Under the pieces are notes generated by a model. The model was given only the letters and a program-made list of their open reading frames with translations, did no database searches and was not told the origin of the DNA. Of a DNA stretch of 64,000 nt, positions 1-11,685 are shown one piece after another. Location: positions 15,312,229 to 15,376,228 of the forward strand of contig CM055102.1 in assembly GCA_029204225.1 (NCBI GenBank), given 5' to 3'. Origin of the DNA: Diphasiastrum complanatum. Lineage: Eukaryota > Streptophyta > Lycopodiopsida > Lycopodiales > Lycopodiaceae. Numbering within the stretch: position 1 is the stretch's first letter; the number at the start of each line of letters is the position of its first letter. A program made the position numbers and the translations under genes.

Positions 1-53
1 CCACACTGGATCCGCGGTACCGAGATCCGCGGATCCTGGTACCGCTGGATCTA

Positions 54-102
<49 letters not shown>

Positions 103-940
103 CTAGCACTTGGCATATATGGTCTTGGTTTTCTACATGTTAGTTCCTATAGGTAATTCATGGTTCCTACGTCTATATATCCAATATCACAATGCACCTA
201 TAGCCTGTTAGACTACCATGCAATAGAGGGAGATGTTGTTAGCCATTTAGAACCATAATATTGTTAAAGAATAGATAGTCCAACATGGATGAGTAGTAAC
301 ATGAGGGAGCTCTCTATGGTATTCTAAAACCATGCACGTCTTTGATGCCCTTATTTTCCATTCTTGGTCCTTATGCAAGCATAATGCATTATCCTTGCAA
401 TTGCATTGTTATCAGATTCACTGGTTATGATACTCATCATAATGCCTTGGCATTTTGGTTATACGACTTTCAATCCTTGTTGAGGCTCATATAAGCCTTT
501 CAACTGATCCTTAAGCATTTGCATTTTTGAGGTCTAAAATATGAAATTTTGAAATCGCATATATGGCATATGCATTTTTTGCAATCCTCTAAGCATTTAC
601 AATAGCCTTCATTTTTTTTTATAGCTATTTCATTCATTTTCAAACATCCAGGGTGGGTTTATGTTAGTACAGGAGAGTCATGGAAATGGGGTAACTTGCA
701 AGAGAAGCACAATTCTTCATGCAACTTGGATCAGCATGAGCACAAAGTGGAGAATTGTAGGGACATTGGCACAAGGAAATAGTAATAAACACTATTTACA
801 AATACGGCATTACATATCAACTAGATGGCGATAGATGATCAAAAAACAAACTCCAGCTAAGATCACTGAATGAGAGGTTTGCACTATATACTATATATTA
901 CATATCTATGTAGTAGAAAGTACAACATAAAGTATATAGT
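1..940. other. intergenic, no gene seen
   Basis: I see no coding exon here. The first 52 bases are rich in overlapping GGATCC, CCGCGG and GGTACC palindromes, followed by a (TA)n tract at 54-98. The rest is AT-rich unique-looking sequence up to the left end of the hAT element at 941. Confidence 0.6.
54..98. repeat. (TA)n microsatellite
   Basis: A near-perfect TA dinucleotide run of about 45 bases, read directly from the sequence. Confidence 0.95.
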
Positions 941-1190
941 CAGACATGAGGGTCCGGGCACTTCGGCCCGCGTCCGCGTCCGCATCCGACACCCGGACCC
1001 GGACGCATTCGACCCCCCGGACGCGGGATCGGACGTGTCCTTTTTTTTTAATTTTTTTTTTTAAGGCTAGACGCGTCCTCTAGACGGGTCCGGGCCCCGG
1101 ACACGTATTTTTAATTATTTTAAAAAAAAATACAAAAACCCCGCGGGCCCCTTGCGAACAGTCCGCAGAACCAAGAGTGGGCGGAAGAGG

Positions 1191-1231
1191 GAGAGAGAGA
1201 GAGAGTGGGAGAGGCAGAGTGTGTGTGTGTG

Positions 1232-1326
<95 letters not shown>

Positions 1327-1335
1327 TGTGTGTGA
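1191..1335. repeat. (GA)n(GT)n(GA)n compound microsatellite
   Basis: GA run, then a GT run of about 60 bases, then a second GA run, in the leader of hAT element A. Further GA/GT runs follow at about 1445-1505 and 1605-1653. The long low-complexity reading frames across them (SLSLSL, RERERE, HTHTHT) are artefacts. Confidence 0.95.
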
Positions 1336-1444
1336 AAATTGTGTGGGTGTGAAAAGATTTGTTGATTTGTGTGCATTCAGTTGTGTGTGTGTGGTGATCT
1401 GTGTGTGAGAGAGAGAGAGGAAGAGACAGAGAGTGTGAGGGACG

Positions 1445-1475
<31 letters not shown>

Positions 1476-1508
1476 TGTGTGTGTGTACAGTGTGTGTGTG
1501 TGTGAGTT

Positions 1509-1565
1509 TAGGATTTAGGTTTAAGGGTGCTTGGGTTTGGGGTTTAGGGTTGAGGGTTTAGGGCG
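1509..1565 (+). repeat. telomere-like TTTAGGG-type cluster
   Basis: Several perfect or one-off copies of the plant telomere heptamer TTTAGGG occur in the leader of hAT element A. A matching degenerate cluster sits at about 6798-6842 in the sister element B, so it was inherited with the transposon and is not a chromosome-end scar. Confidence 0.6.
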
Positions 1566-1604
1566 GGAGAGAGCTTGGATTTCCGTGCTTCTGTGTGTGT
1601 GTGC

Positions 1605-1653
<49 letters not shown>

Positions 1654-1658
<5 letters not shown>

Positions 1659-3380
1659 TGCTCGTCCCATTTGGGATGAGGTGGAGGTCATGCCCGACAA
1701 AAAGTGGCGTTGCCCTTTTTGTCGAAAGCAGTTCACAAGGAACGCCTCTGGGGTTCAAGCACATCTACGGGGGTTGCGAGTCCGACCCACGGGGGGAAGC
1801 TACGGGATCGGCATTTGTATGGTCATCCCCGCTGCGGCGAGGGCTCGCATTATGGAGACATATTCTGAGACAGCTGCTGAGCCCGGCGAGCCGTCCACAG
1901 ATACCCGCGGACTCTATTTCTACTCGTGCACCCACTGCCACCAACCCTGCCACTAGTACACCCACCGCCCCCACCGTCGCATCTGCACCCGCCACCGCCG
2001 CTGCATCTGCATCCGCCCCCGCCCCCACACCCGCCAGTGCTCCCCGTTTACGGCATCATTCGCGCGGCGATAGAGGAGGTCGGGCCACAGCACGTTGTCC
2101 AGGTATAATCTTCTTTCATTAGTTGCTTGTTCATTTGTTGCTTGATGTTGATACAATAGTTCTGCGTAGTTTTCGATTGATTGCAATGTGTTTCCGAGCT
2201 GTGAACTGATCGCGTGAACGTATCGCAAAAGGTTGTGACGGACAATGCGTCCAACTGCCACGGTATGGGGGAGCTTCTTATGGCAGACTACCCCTCCATT
2301 GTGTGGACTCCATGCGCCGCACACTCACATGGACCTCCTCCTACATTCCATCGAGCGCCTGCCTTGGGTCAGTGACATTCTCTCGAGGGCACTTGCGGTT
2401 GTGGACTTCGTCACACGCAAGCGCCGCATGACGGCACTTTTTCGCACATTCAGCAGGTAGCCTGCCACTTACTTTTTGGCTCGTTTAAGATGCTCTTTTT
2501 TTTTTGCTCATCTCATGTGTGCCTCTCATTCCGTTTGTCAATGCAGGCTCGACTTGAAGAAGCCCGCTCGCACCTGCTTCGCCTACCAGTTCATCATGCT
2601 TGAGCGGCTACACAAGCTCAAGGGTGAATTGCGGCACATGGCCACTTCGGCAGAGTTCACCGCCATGGACCTGTCCACGACCCCAGAGGGCTTGGCCTTC
2701 CACGAGATCCTCTTCATGGAGCCTTTCTGGGTGGATATGCAGCAGCTGATGGACGTCATGCGCCCCATCTACTCTGTTTAGAGGCTCGTTGATCGCGAGG
2801 GGTGCACGATGGGCCTCATTTACGAGTTCATGGACCGCATAGGCGAGTCTCTCCAGCAGTCTGAGCTGGACCCTGCCAAGTATAACCTTTCTTCGTCTCG
2901 CCATCCGTACTTCCATTTCGCACTCTGTTTCGTCTTGTTGCCGCAACACGATGGTATGTAACTGTTGCCTCCGCGTGGTTTGGTCCGCAGGTTGGAGCCT
3001 ATCAGGCGCTTGTGGCAGCGGCGATGGGATAAGTTTCATCGGCCCATTCACAGTGTGGCCCACATACTGCATCTGCTGTTTCAGAGCGAGAGGCAGTACG
3101 ACGATGCAGAGCTGCGTGCGGACTGGTTCACATACATCCGCCTCCTCAGCAGCGACACTGGGTTCCCCAGCAGGCTCGAGGTGCAGAGGCTCGGTTACAA
3201 GTAAACTCTTGATCTATACGCTGTCGTTCGTTCAATTTCCCTGAGCGGGCTCAAGTGTACTCAAGCATATCGTTGCTCAACTGTAGGCACTCTCTGGGGC
3301 TGTTCGGCGAGGACCTTGCACGTGTCCGAGAGAATAGGCTCTTGCCTGTATCATGGTGGGAGAGCTACGGCGCCGGGCAT
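1654..3380 (+). pseudogene. hAT transposase (BED finger + DUF659 + hAT C-terminus), broken
   Basis: The reading starts at ATG 1654 (MAARPIWDEVEV). A BED-type finger follows (KKWRCPFCRKQF...HLRG, Cys-x2-Cys then His). The frame breaks near 1890 relative to copy B. After a low-complexity Pro/Ala/Thr stretch it resumes at 2043-2102 (GIIRAAIEEVGPQHVVQV), is interrupted by an intron with conserved position (about 2103-2231), and continues VVTDNASNCHGMGELL and WTPCAAHS, the DUF659/hAT core. Blocks at 2546-2781 and 2782-2880 are separated by an in-frame TAG. Further exons at 2990-3204 and 3297-3377 end in the hAT dimerisation signature around PVSWWESYGA. About 550 bp of DUF659 coding present in copy B is missing at the 2043 junction. 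Multiple stops and frameshifts make it inactive. Confidence 0.8.
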
Positions 3381-4425
3381 CGTCTGGTCAAAATGGTCGT
3401 TCGACGAGTTAGAAACGTAATTAGGTCAGTCGAAATGGACTAGTTTTGCAGCTATCCGTCCGACGGTCCTGTTTCTCCAAACGGGATCCGTTTCAGGTGT
3501 CGTCCATTTCGGCGATCCGTTTCAGGTGTCGTCTGTTTCAGCCAACGGACAACCTCGATAGAAACCTGTGGGAGCAGACGGGGCGAGGACCGGACGGACG
3601 GCAGGCCCAGTACGTCCTTCCGAAGTTCACGGTCAAAATAGGGCTTCGGGGACACTTTGTCGGGATGGGACCTGAAAACATTCGGAATGGACAGAATGGT
3701 CCGGGAATACAGTCCAACGGTTCGTGATCCCGATACGATCTCAAGGGACCGAGCCTGGCTCGATTCGGGTGCCGTTCGGTCAAAATGGCCGTTTGACGGG
3801 ACAGAAACGCAATTAGGTCACGTGAAATGGACCAGGTTTTGCCGGTCTCTGTCCGACGGCCCAGTTTCTCCAAACTGGCTTCGTTTCGGGTGTCGTCCGT
3901 TTCGGCCAACCGACGACCTCGCCAGGAACCTGTAGGAGTAGACAGGACGAGGAACGGACAGACGGCCTGCAGTGAATGAAACAAATATTGCATAAGTAAT
4001 CAGTAGGTTGTTCCGAGGGGAAACCGATCACAGCACATAAGACAGAGTACTGTGTAGAATGCATCAATGGTCCGGAAACATAGTCCACAGGTCCGTGATC
4101 CCGATACAAACCCAAGGGATCGAGCCTGGCTCGATTCGGGTATCGTTCGGTCAAAATTACCCTTCCACTGGAGAGAAGTGCAATTAGGTCAAGCGAAATG
4201 GACTAGTTTTGCAACTCTCCGTCCGACGGTCCCGTTTCTCCAAACGGGATCCGATTCGGGTGCCGTCTGTTTCGGCCAGTGGACAACCTCGATATGAACC
4301 TGTGAGAACAAACAGGACGAGGAAACGACCGACAGTGGGCCCGCAACGTCCGTCCGAAGTTCGACGTTAAAGAGGGCTTCGGGGACACTTTGTGCGGTCG
4401 GGACCCGAAAACTGGGAGATGTTTC
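3375..4425 (+). repeat. tandem repeat array, unit ~375-390 bp, ~3 copies
   Basis: The phrase GAAATGGACTAGTTTTGC followed by TCCGTCCGACGG recurs, slightly diverged, near 3432, 3823 and 4195, giving a period of about 390 then 375 bp. Each unit also repeats GGTCAAAATGG, a CCAAACGGGATCCG-type block and a GGACGA...GGACGGACGG block. The array lies between the end of the hAT transposase coding and the 3' end of element A and is absent from element B. It has no coding potential that I recognise. Confidence 0.75.
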
Positions 4426-5016
4426 GGAGCCCCCGTGCTGGTACGCAAAATCTCAACATCGTATTGTAGCATGTTGAAGTAGTGCCATAACTAATTAGTA
4501 AGTTGTTGAAGTTCATCCGGGAAGAAACCGATCTCATCAACGGAGTCACAGTACTATAGAGCTTGTCACAGTAGTCTATAGCTTGTCACTGTAGTCTCTA
4601 GCTTGTCACTGCTCACTAGCCATGGTTGTTTAGTAATTTCTCAGTTATGAGAGGCATGGCCCAGTGGTTAGGTCTGTTACAAATTTTTTTGCAAATTTTT
4701 TTGGTACCGTTTGCCTATTTTTTAACAGGAGGGGGCACGTGGGTGCCAGACACCCTCTGATAATTGATTCCGGGGGAAAAAGAGGGGCCATAAATTGCTT
4801 TTATTTTGCTTTTGGGATGGGGGACAATGTAGCTGCAGGTGCCTGTATTTTTTTTTTTTTTTGAAAAAAAAAATTGAAAAAAAAAAAGACGCGTCTGCGT
4901 CCGCCACCCGCTTCCTTGGGTATATACTATATACAATATTTACATATACATAGTGGTTTTTATGCATATTTAATGTAGACATCATAAAACTATACACGAA
5001 ATTACAAATACATATA

Positions 5017-5054
<38 letters not shown>

Positions 5055-5780
5055 CATACTTGCAAGGTCCGTTCGAAAATGCATTCCCGAACGTATCCCG
5101 GAAGGGTTTTTTTTTTATAGGGGTGTCAAAAAACAGCTTTTTGATTGGAGATTTCATGGTAAATTTGGCAAAAAAAAATTGTGTTGTAGGAGCCTACAGA
5201 TCCTCGATAGTACCTAGGTATTGTTGATTCATTGATTCATGATGCTTTGATTCACTGATTCATGAGACTTGGAAGACATGAAATGAACTATCAAAAGATT
5301 TTAGCTTCATGTAGCCAACCCCTTGAAAGCCATATCAGCTCGATTTTCAATATTGAGGAGTTCTGATATTGAGTTACACCATTAAACTTTTGCACGTCAT
5401 TCTCCCCCCTATCATAGCCTTTTGCCATTTTTAGGGTTTATCATGAAGGCCAAGCCAAGAAGCTGAACGAAGACATAATCCCCCGCAGAGCCGTGATGGC
5501 TACAAAGGAAAAATGATGGTGCAAAAATGGAATAGATTGCCTTCACAAGTGGGGATTTGATGAAAAGGACTCAACTAAGGGTACGATTTGATTGATCAAA
5601 GGCATTTGCAAAGCTCTACTAAAGTTCTAAAGGAAAGCTACCTTTCTACTGATCAGAAGTCAATCTGATGCTCATACATCGAGAGCAAAATCAATAGGAC
5701 AATTCTACATGCAACATTTAGAACCAAAAAGTCAAGAAATTTTTTTGGAATCAAACCTATCAAACAAATCGGGAAGCATG

Positions 5781-5909
<129 letters not shown>

Positions 5910-6216
5910 TGTGTGTGTACTAGAAAAAACCAACAAGGACCGAGGTAACATAAGCATAACTCGATGAACAGTGACATTTCTAAAACTTTGATGTCAAAGG
6001 CATATGCACATGTTGCTCTCTATACTTACGCTACCAAGGTCTCATTAGATTGGCATGATTTTTGAGCCAAACTAATGGTCTAACTATATTGCATTGTGTT
6101 TGATTGCGTTTTGTGATTGAGACCCACTAAATCCAAGGAAGATGCGACCTTGTATCACGACTTAAGGTAGGCCACAAGGTCCACAAGTTTGGAATGTTTT
6201 TTGTTTAATGAATTTG

Positions 6217-6262
<46 letters not shown>
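6217..6262. repeat. (AT)n microsatellite flanking hAT element B
   Basis: A perfect AT dinucleotide run directly left of the CAGACATGAGG terminus; a second AT run (8403-8432) lies directly right of the element. Confidence 0.95.
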
Positions 6263-6265
<3 letters not shown>

Positions 6266-6483
6266 ATATCAGACATGAGGGTCCGGGCCGGATGCGGGCA
6301 ATCTGCGTCTGCGTCCGACGCCCGGACCCGGACGCGTCCGACCCCCGAACGCGGGGTCGGACATTTCCCAATTTTTTTTTTGAAATTTTTTTCTGGGCGC
6401 GTGTAGGGCCCAGAACGCGTTCTTTATTTTAAAAAAAAAAAAAAAACAGAAGGGCACGCGAGCAGCGGAACAGTCCACAGAAG

Positions 6484-6486
<3 letters not shown>

Positions 6487-6577
<91 letters not shown>
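6487..6577. repeat. (GA)n microsatellite in hAT B leader
   Basis: About 90 bases of uninterrupted GA dinucleotides, followed to about 6760 by shorter GT, GA and GC runs. Confidence 0.95.
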
Positions 6578-6579
<2 letters not shown>

Positions 6580-6914
6580 TGTGTGCATTTGGGTGGGTTG
6601 TGGTGTGTGTGTGTGTGTGATGATTTGTGTATGCATCTGTGTGTGTGTGTGTGTGTGGTGATTTGTGTGAGAGAGAGAGGAAGAGACAGAGAGTATGAGA
6701 GACAGAGACAGACACACAGAGAGAGAGAGGATTTGTGTGTGTGTGTGTGTGTGTGCGCGCGCGCGCGCATGTACGAGACATGGTGTGTGTGTGTGAGTGT
6801 AGGGTTTAGGGTCTGCGTGCTTGGGTTTAGAGTTTAGGGTATAGAGAGAGAGAGAGAGAGATATTAGATTTGCGTGCTTGTGTGTGTGATTGAGAGAGAG
6901 AGAGAGAGAGAGAG

Positions 6915-8196
6915 ATGGCCGCTTGTCCCATTTGGGATGAGGTGGAGTTGATGCTCGACAAAAAGTGGCGTTGCCCTTTTTGTCGAAAGCAGTTCACAGG
7001 GGACGCCTCCCAAGTTCGAGCACATTTGGGGGAATTGCGAGTCCGACCCACGGGGGGTGCTACGGGATCGGTGTTTGTATGGTCATCCCCTCTGTGGAGA
7101 GGGCTCGCATTCTCGAGGCATATGCTGAGCCAGGTGCTGAGCTCGGCGAGCCGTCCACAAATGTCGCGGACTCTGTTTCCACTGGTGCACCCACTGCAAC
7201 CGCCCCTGCCACTGGTACAACCCAGCGCCACCGCCGCATCCGCCTCCGCCACAGCCACCCCCACCCCCTCCGCCAGTACTCCCCATGGATCCACAGCCTC
7301 CACTGTTGCACCTAAGCCTGTGTCATCACCTTCAGATCTGCATGGTCCGTCCACATCCTCCACTTCCGCACCGCACCTACACATATGCCACCACCTCCAG
7401 ATCCACATCATCCATCCACATCCTGAGGCACCAGACAGATGTCCATGCCAGGATCTTTCACAGAGGGGTAGCACAGAGAGGCCACCAGGACCATAGCACA
7501 AATGTTTTATGACCTGAACCTCCCCTTTATCATGGCATCACCCCGCATCTTTCGAGAGGCTATCTCAAAAGTTGCAGTCTGCGGGCCCGGCTACACACCA
7601 CCCACAGCCGACGCACTACGCGGCCCTTTGCTCCAGGAGCGGGTTGCGTCCGTCAGAGAGAGACTAGCCGCACTGCAGGAGGCTTGGGGTAGATACGGCT
7701 GCTCCATCATGGCTGATGGGTGGACTGATCGTCTTAAACGTCCACTCATCAACGTGATTGTTTCTAGTTGTTACGGTTCCATGTTACTGCGCAGCATCGA
7801 CGCCTCCGAGGCAGGGAGAGTGCATACGGCCGAGTACATTTACGGTATCATCCGCGCAGTGATAGAGGAGGTCGGGCCACAGCGCGTTGTCCAGGTAAAT
7901 TTTCTTTCATTAGTTGCTTGGTCATTTACTGCTTAATGTTGATACAAAAGTTGTGCGTAGTTTTCGATTGATCGCAATGTGTTTCCAAGCTGTGAACTGA
8001 TCATATGAACTGATCGTGAAAGGTTGTGACGGACAATGCGTCCAACTGCCGCGGTATGGGGGAGCTTCTTATGGCAGAGTACCCCTCCATTGTGTGGACT
8101 CCATGTGTCGCACACTCACTGGACCTCCTCCTGCATTCCATCGGGCGCCTGCCTTGGGTCAGTGAGATTCTCACGAGGGCACTTGCGTTTGTGGCC
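6915..8196 (+). pseudogene. hAT transposase (BED finger + DUF659), truncated
   Basis: ATG 6915 begins MAACPIWDEVELML, then the BED finger KKWRCPFCRKQF. One base is missing after the ACGGGGGG run near 7056 compared with copy A, so the downstream reading (YGIGVCMVIPSVERARILEA) is in another frame. A Pro/Thr/Ala-rich linker leads to a long open DUF659 segment at 7502-7894, with RIFREAISKV and IMADGWTDRLKRPLINV. An intron of about 130 bp follows; exon 8023-8196 reads VVTDNASNCRGMGELL and WTPCVAHSLDLLLHS. Coding ends abruptly at about 8196 where the element's 3' subterminal sequence begins. DUF659 is a recognised hAT-transposase-associated domain. The copy is dead because of the frameshift and C-terminal loss. 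Confidence 0.8.
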
Positions 8197-8398
8197 AGAC
8201 ACCCTCTGATAATTGATTCTGGGGGGGGCAGGGATTTTTATTTCGCTTTGGGGATGTGGGACAGTGAGGGCAGGGGCCTGTATTTTTTTTTTTTTGAAAA
8301 AAAAAAATTGGAAAATGGGGGGGCACGTCCGAACGCGAACGCACCCCTGAGGCATCCACGTCCGGACGCACGTCTGTGTCCATCCCCCGCTTCCTTAG

Positions 8399-8402
<4 letters not shown>

Positions 8403-8431
<29 letters not shown>

Positions 8432-8432
8432 T
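8403..8432. repeat. (AT)n microsatellite
   Basis: AT run immediately right of hAT element B, mirroring the one on its left. Confidence 0.9.
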
Positions 8433-8504
8433 GATAGCAAAAACCTCTATAGAACTTGGTTCACAAGACATGTACTCATTGGATTGATAGTCTTCACGTT
8501 GTCC

Positions 8505-8735
8505 AAAATTGAGGCACTTTATATAGTAGGTACAATCTGCATAAAAATTTTAAGAATTGATAGAGGTGGAGAATTTAAATCCACCCAGTTTGCTTTATTT
8601 TATCATGAGCAAGGAAATCGACAACAACTTATAGCGGCTTATATACCGCAACAAAATGGGGTAGCTGAGTGGAAGAATCGTACACTAGTTGAGTGCCCAA
8701 GAAGCATGATGGAAGCTCGAATTTCGAAGGACTAA
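8505..8735 (+). pseudogene. Ty1/copia integrase fragment
   Basis: The reading contains LRIDRGGEFKSTQF and then PQQNGVAEWKNRTLVE. These match the central D (in the D-x-GGEF motif) and the E-containing PQQNGVAE(R)KNRT block of copia integrases; the usual Arg after NGVAE is Trp here. It ends at a stop after MMEARISKD. There is no neighbouring gag, protease or RT, so this is an isolated scrap next to hAT element B. Confidence 0.8.
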
Positions 8736-9327
8736 TTTCACTAGCTTATTGGGGACCAGCAATTTCTAGGGAACCGAAGTCTTTATAATCTGGTACATGT
8801 TGTGACACACAAAATTGCATGAATTTTCTCTGTGCATCCCTTTGCAACTGTGGTAGTCGTGGTGGACAATCGTGGTGGGAGCTAAAACAATTATTGTGGC
8901 AACATTCCTTACTTGCTAACATCTATTTCTTAGCTACCTTCTTGATGAGGAGATGGAGGCATAGTAGCCATGTTTAATGATTTTAAGGTGAAGTGTAAAG
9001 CTTGTGGCTTGTTCTTTTTTAGGCAAAGTTAACCAAATTTAGGAGATCTTGGGTTTGGAATAGAGTAGGAGGGTTGTGAGTCTCTATTATTGGCCCATAA
9101 TTTCCTATCTCATGAATAGAATGAATGCAAATACATAGGTATTTGCATGTAAATTGCAGGATTTTGCATGGAACCCTAACTATTTGCAATATTGGTGCCA
9201 AATCGTGCACACTATTCCCTTTTGAACTATGGGTTGGTACAATTAGCTAGTTTAATGAGGCTGATCCGAGTTCATCCGAATTAACCAAGGGGAGGCAAAG
9301 CTAATACATGTCCATTATATAGCATAT

Positions 9328-9393
<66 letters not shown>

Positions 9394-11100
9394 GTCGGCC
9401 ATCTACCACCTCTAGTGTTACGTACCCATAAGTGTACGCAACAAGAAGCTTGAGGTGACGGTCTCAGTTATGGGACGGAACGCTGATTTGGAGCTATAGG
9501 TCTTTTGGGTGCCACGTGTCAATGTCTTATTGGCGCGTGGTGACTCGCTGTTATAGACCCGCATCAGTGTGCACAACTGCCGCGTGTCATTGGTCATGCG
9601 TGACTCCTATGGAGGGAGAACGGCTCTAGCGTGCGGGACTCCCAAGAGTCAGCATGTTAGAGGAGCTTTCTTTACCTATTAATGATAACTACTCTTGACA
9701 AGTGCCTTAACTTTTGGTTTGTAAAGTTTTTTTGTACTTCATAAGTACACTACACCTGAAACTTTTGATGAAATTTGCAAAGCTAATAAAGCTATGGTTT
9801 GTAAACCAGAAGGTTACGGCATTGGTTGGTCAACGTAAACTTCAAAATTGAAGCCTTCCTTGTTGAACGTAATTGAAAGTTGTTTGTACTCCTAAAGTAC
9901 ATTATAAACTTTGAAACCTTGTTTCAAAGGTTTTAATGTTTAACTTTTAATATAAAGGTTATACAAGTTTATAAAGTTTTAATACTAAGTTATAAAACTT
10001 GGTTTCAAACTTTGTAAATAAGCTTTTGGTACATAAAAGCTATTGTAAACCTTGAACTTGCTTCAACAAAATTTTGAAGAAGGGGGGGGAAATAAAATAA
10101 AAGTACGCAGCTGTACTTGCAGGCTGTACCTACTGCAAGTACAGACCTGTGTGCCCTTCTTCTTATTTTTCTTAGTCTCTTTCTTGGGCTTAATCCACCT
10201 CCTTGTAATCTTCCACCTGCACATACAAAAAAAATGGCAAATCCTTCATCCTTTTCACTTTTGGGGAGGAAATTTGAAGTTTTTTCCTCCACCTCCTCCT
10301 CATGAACGTACAATTGTACCAGCACCTTCTCCTAAGTCTAAGGTCAAGCCTTAGAGGAGATTTAGGTGTGTCTTTGGGCCCTAAGGCCATGAGGTCAAGG
10401 TGGTGACCCAAAAGGTGGGTGGGGACATGACCCAAGTTGTTAGATGGGACATCAAAACTTACATAATTATGTCTAGGAAAATATTATTTTGTTGTCTACG
10501 ATGCCTATGATGGATGCTACTCTTTCTAAGTTGTAGTTTATTTCAAGCCTATTTGTAAACCATCCATATGTTCACATCTCTTGAGGATGTAATGTGTAGT
10601 GGATAAGTGTATGATTTTACCATGGTGGCCTCAAGGAAGCAGCATCACGTTGCATGCTACCCCGGAGAGAAGCCTAGCAAAATAGAATAAATCCTTGGTT
10701 GGTGCTTCTAACATATTGGTACCAACTTAGAGACTTTAGGGGGAGTCCTGGGCAACGGTGAAGATTGAAAAATTTTCTTTCATTTGCAAAGAGGCAGGAC
10801 GTATGGGCAAGATTTTTCCTCAAAAGAAGAAAAAATCTACCTCTTATTTACAATTTTGTGGAGTTGCTAATTGAAAATAATATCTCTTCAATCGAAGTTG
10901 ATTCCATAGGAGATTGTATTTCTGAATGCCATTTCAGTGCAACTATTTTACCCTGATCATCTATTTCATTAGAAAGGTAAGACATAGGGTAAAACAATGA
11001 ATGTGCTCTTGAAGAGTGGCTTAGCTCGTTGCATTTGGTGCAAAAGCTATTGGTTCTCAAAAATTTGAGTAAATCTAGCTTTAGGGACATATATCGAGAT
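8736..11100. other. gene-free; (CT)n and unidentified repeats
   Basis: No recognisable gene. There is a (CT)n run at 9331-9389. At 9500-9620 the phrase GCC(A/G)CGTGTCA-TG occurs twice. From 9700 to 10080 the sequence is rich in recurring TTGTAAA/AAAGTTT words. 10,080-11,100 shows only short unconvincing frames. It may be older gypsy sequence upstream of the RT remnant, but I cannot show that. Confidence 0.5.
9331..9389. repeat. (CT)n microsatellite
   Basis: An uninterrupted CT dinucleotide run of about 58 bases. Confidence 0.95.
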
Positions 11101-11685
11101 TTGGAATCAAACAAATCTAGAACTTTGCTAGATGATTCAGAATCAATCAACTTTCATCTCATGAAACTCAGTGGATTGATGTTATCTTTGGTTATGAATG
11201 GTTTTATAATGCATTGACTATCCATTATGACACGTATTTTGAAATTCCATGATGGTGATAAGTTAGTCTGTTCAAGGAAATATAAATGTTTCTAAATATC
11301 CTTTTGTCTTTGAGGTCATCCATCCTTTTTTGAAGTCAATTATACAATTAAATCATGGTGAGTCATGGCACTTTTTAGGATTCTATGGTTGTTAAAAACT
11401 CCAATCAAAAATTGTAAGCCATGAACAGCATATTGTGCAAACTATAATTGTATAATTTAAAGGTGTGTTTTCTACAAAACTATTTTATGGTTTGCCTCCA
11501 AAAAGGGCAAATGATGATAAGATGGAGTTATTGCCAAGTAATCAACCTGTTTTTAGAAAACCATATCAATTTTGCTAAAAAAGAGGAGGATGAAGGGGCA
11601 AGACAAATAGCAAAATACTTAAGGATGGAACATATCACACCTAGTAATTCTCCGTGGGGTGTCCTTATTCCATAGAACCCACGCT

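Larger units (their letters stand above)
941..4918 (+). mobile_element. hAT-like DNA transposon A, decayed
   Basis: The left end CAGACATGAGGGTCC is followed by GC-rich repeats of CGTCCG/GGACGC; the right end is a CG-rich block finishing CGCTTCCTTG. The same two ends bound the related element at 6270-8398 and a tiny derivative at 12184-12263, which defines the limits. Inside lie a (GA/GT)n leader, a broken BED-finger/DUF659 hAT transposase, and an array of ~380-bp repeats between the transposase end and the 3' terminus. The two ends are not a clear inverted-repeat pair and no target duplication is legible in the TA-rich flanks, so the exact boundaries are uncertain by several bases. Confidence 0.75.
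6270..8398 (+). mobile_element. hAT-like DNA transposon B, internally deleted
   Basis: It shares both ends with element A (CAGACATGAGGGTCCGGG at left, CCGCTTCCTTAG at right), the (GA)n/(GT)n leader, the BED-finger start and the subterminal block CCAGACACCCTCTGATAATT. It retains the DUF659 N-terminal coding that A lacks, but jumps at about 8195 from the transposase core to the 3' subterminal block. It therefore lacks about 2.34 kb present in A, including the hAT C-terminus and the tandem array. Flanking (AT)n tracts suggest insertion into a TA microsatellite. Confidence 0.75.

Noticed and set aside
7-52. Cluster of GGATCC/CCGCGG/GGTACC palindromes at the left edge
   Set aside because: Could suggest a vector polylinker, but it continues into (TA)n and ordinary plant sequence and has no standard polylinker order. 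Too short to call.
1080-1764. Long frames on both strands over GA/GT repeats (SLSLSL, RERERE, HTHTHT)
   Set aside because: Dinucleotide repeats are open in several frames by construction; no protein family signal.
4650-4680. tRNA-like GGCCCAGTGGTTAG (A-box-like)
   Set aside because: No B box follows at the right distance and no target duplication is visible.
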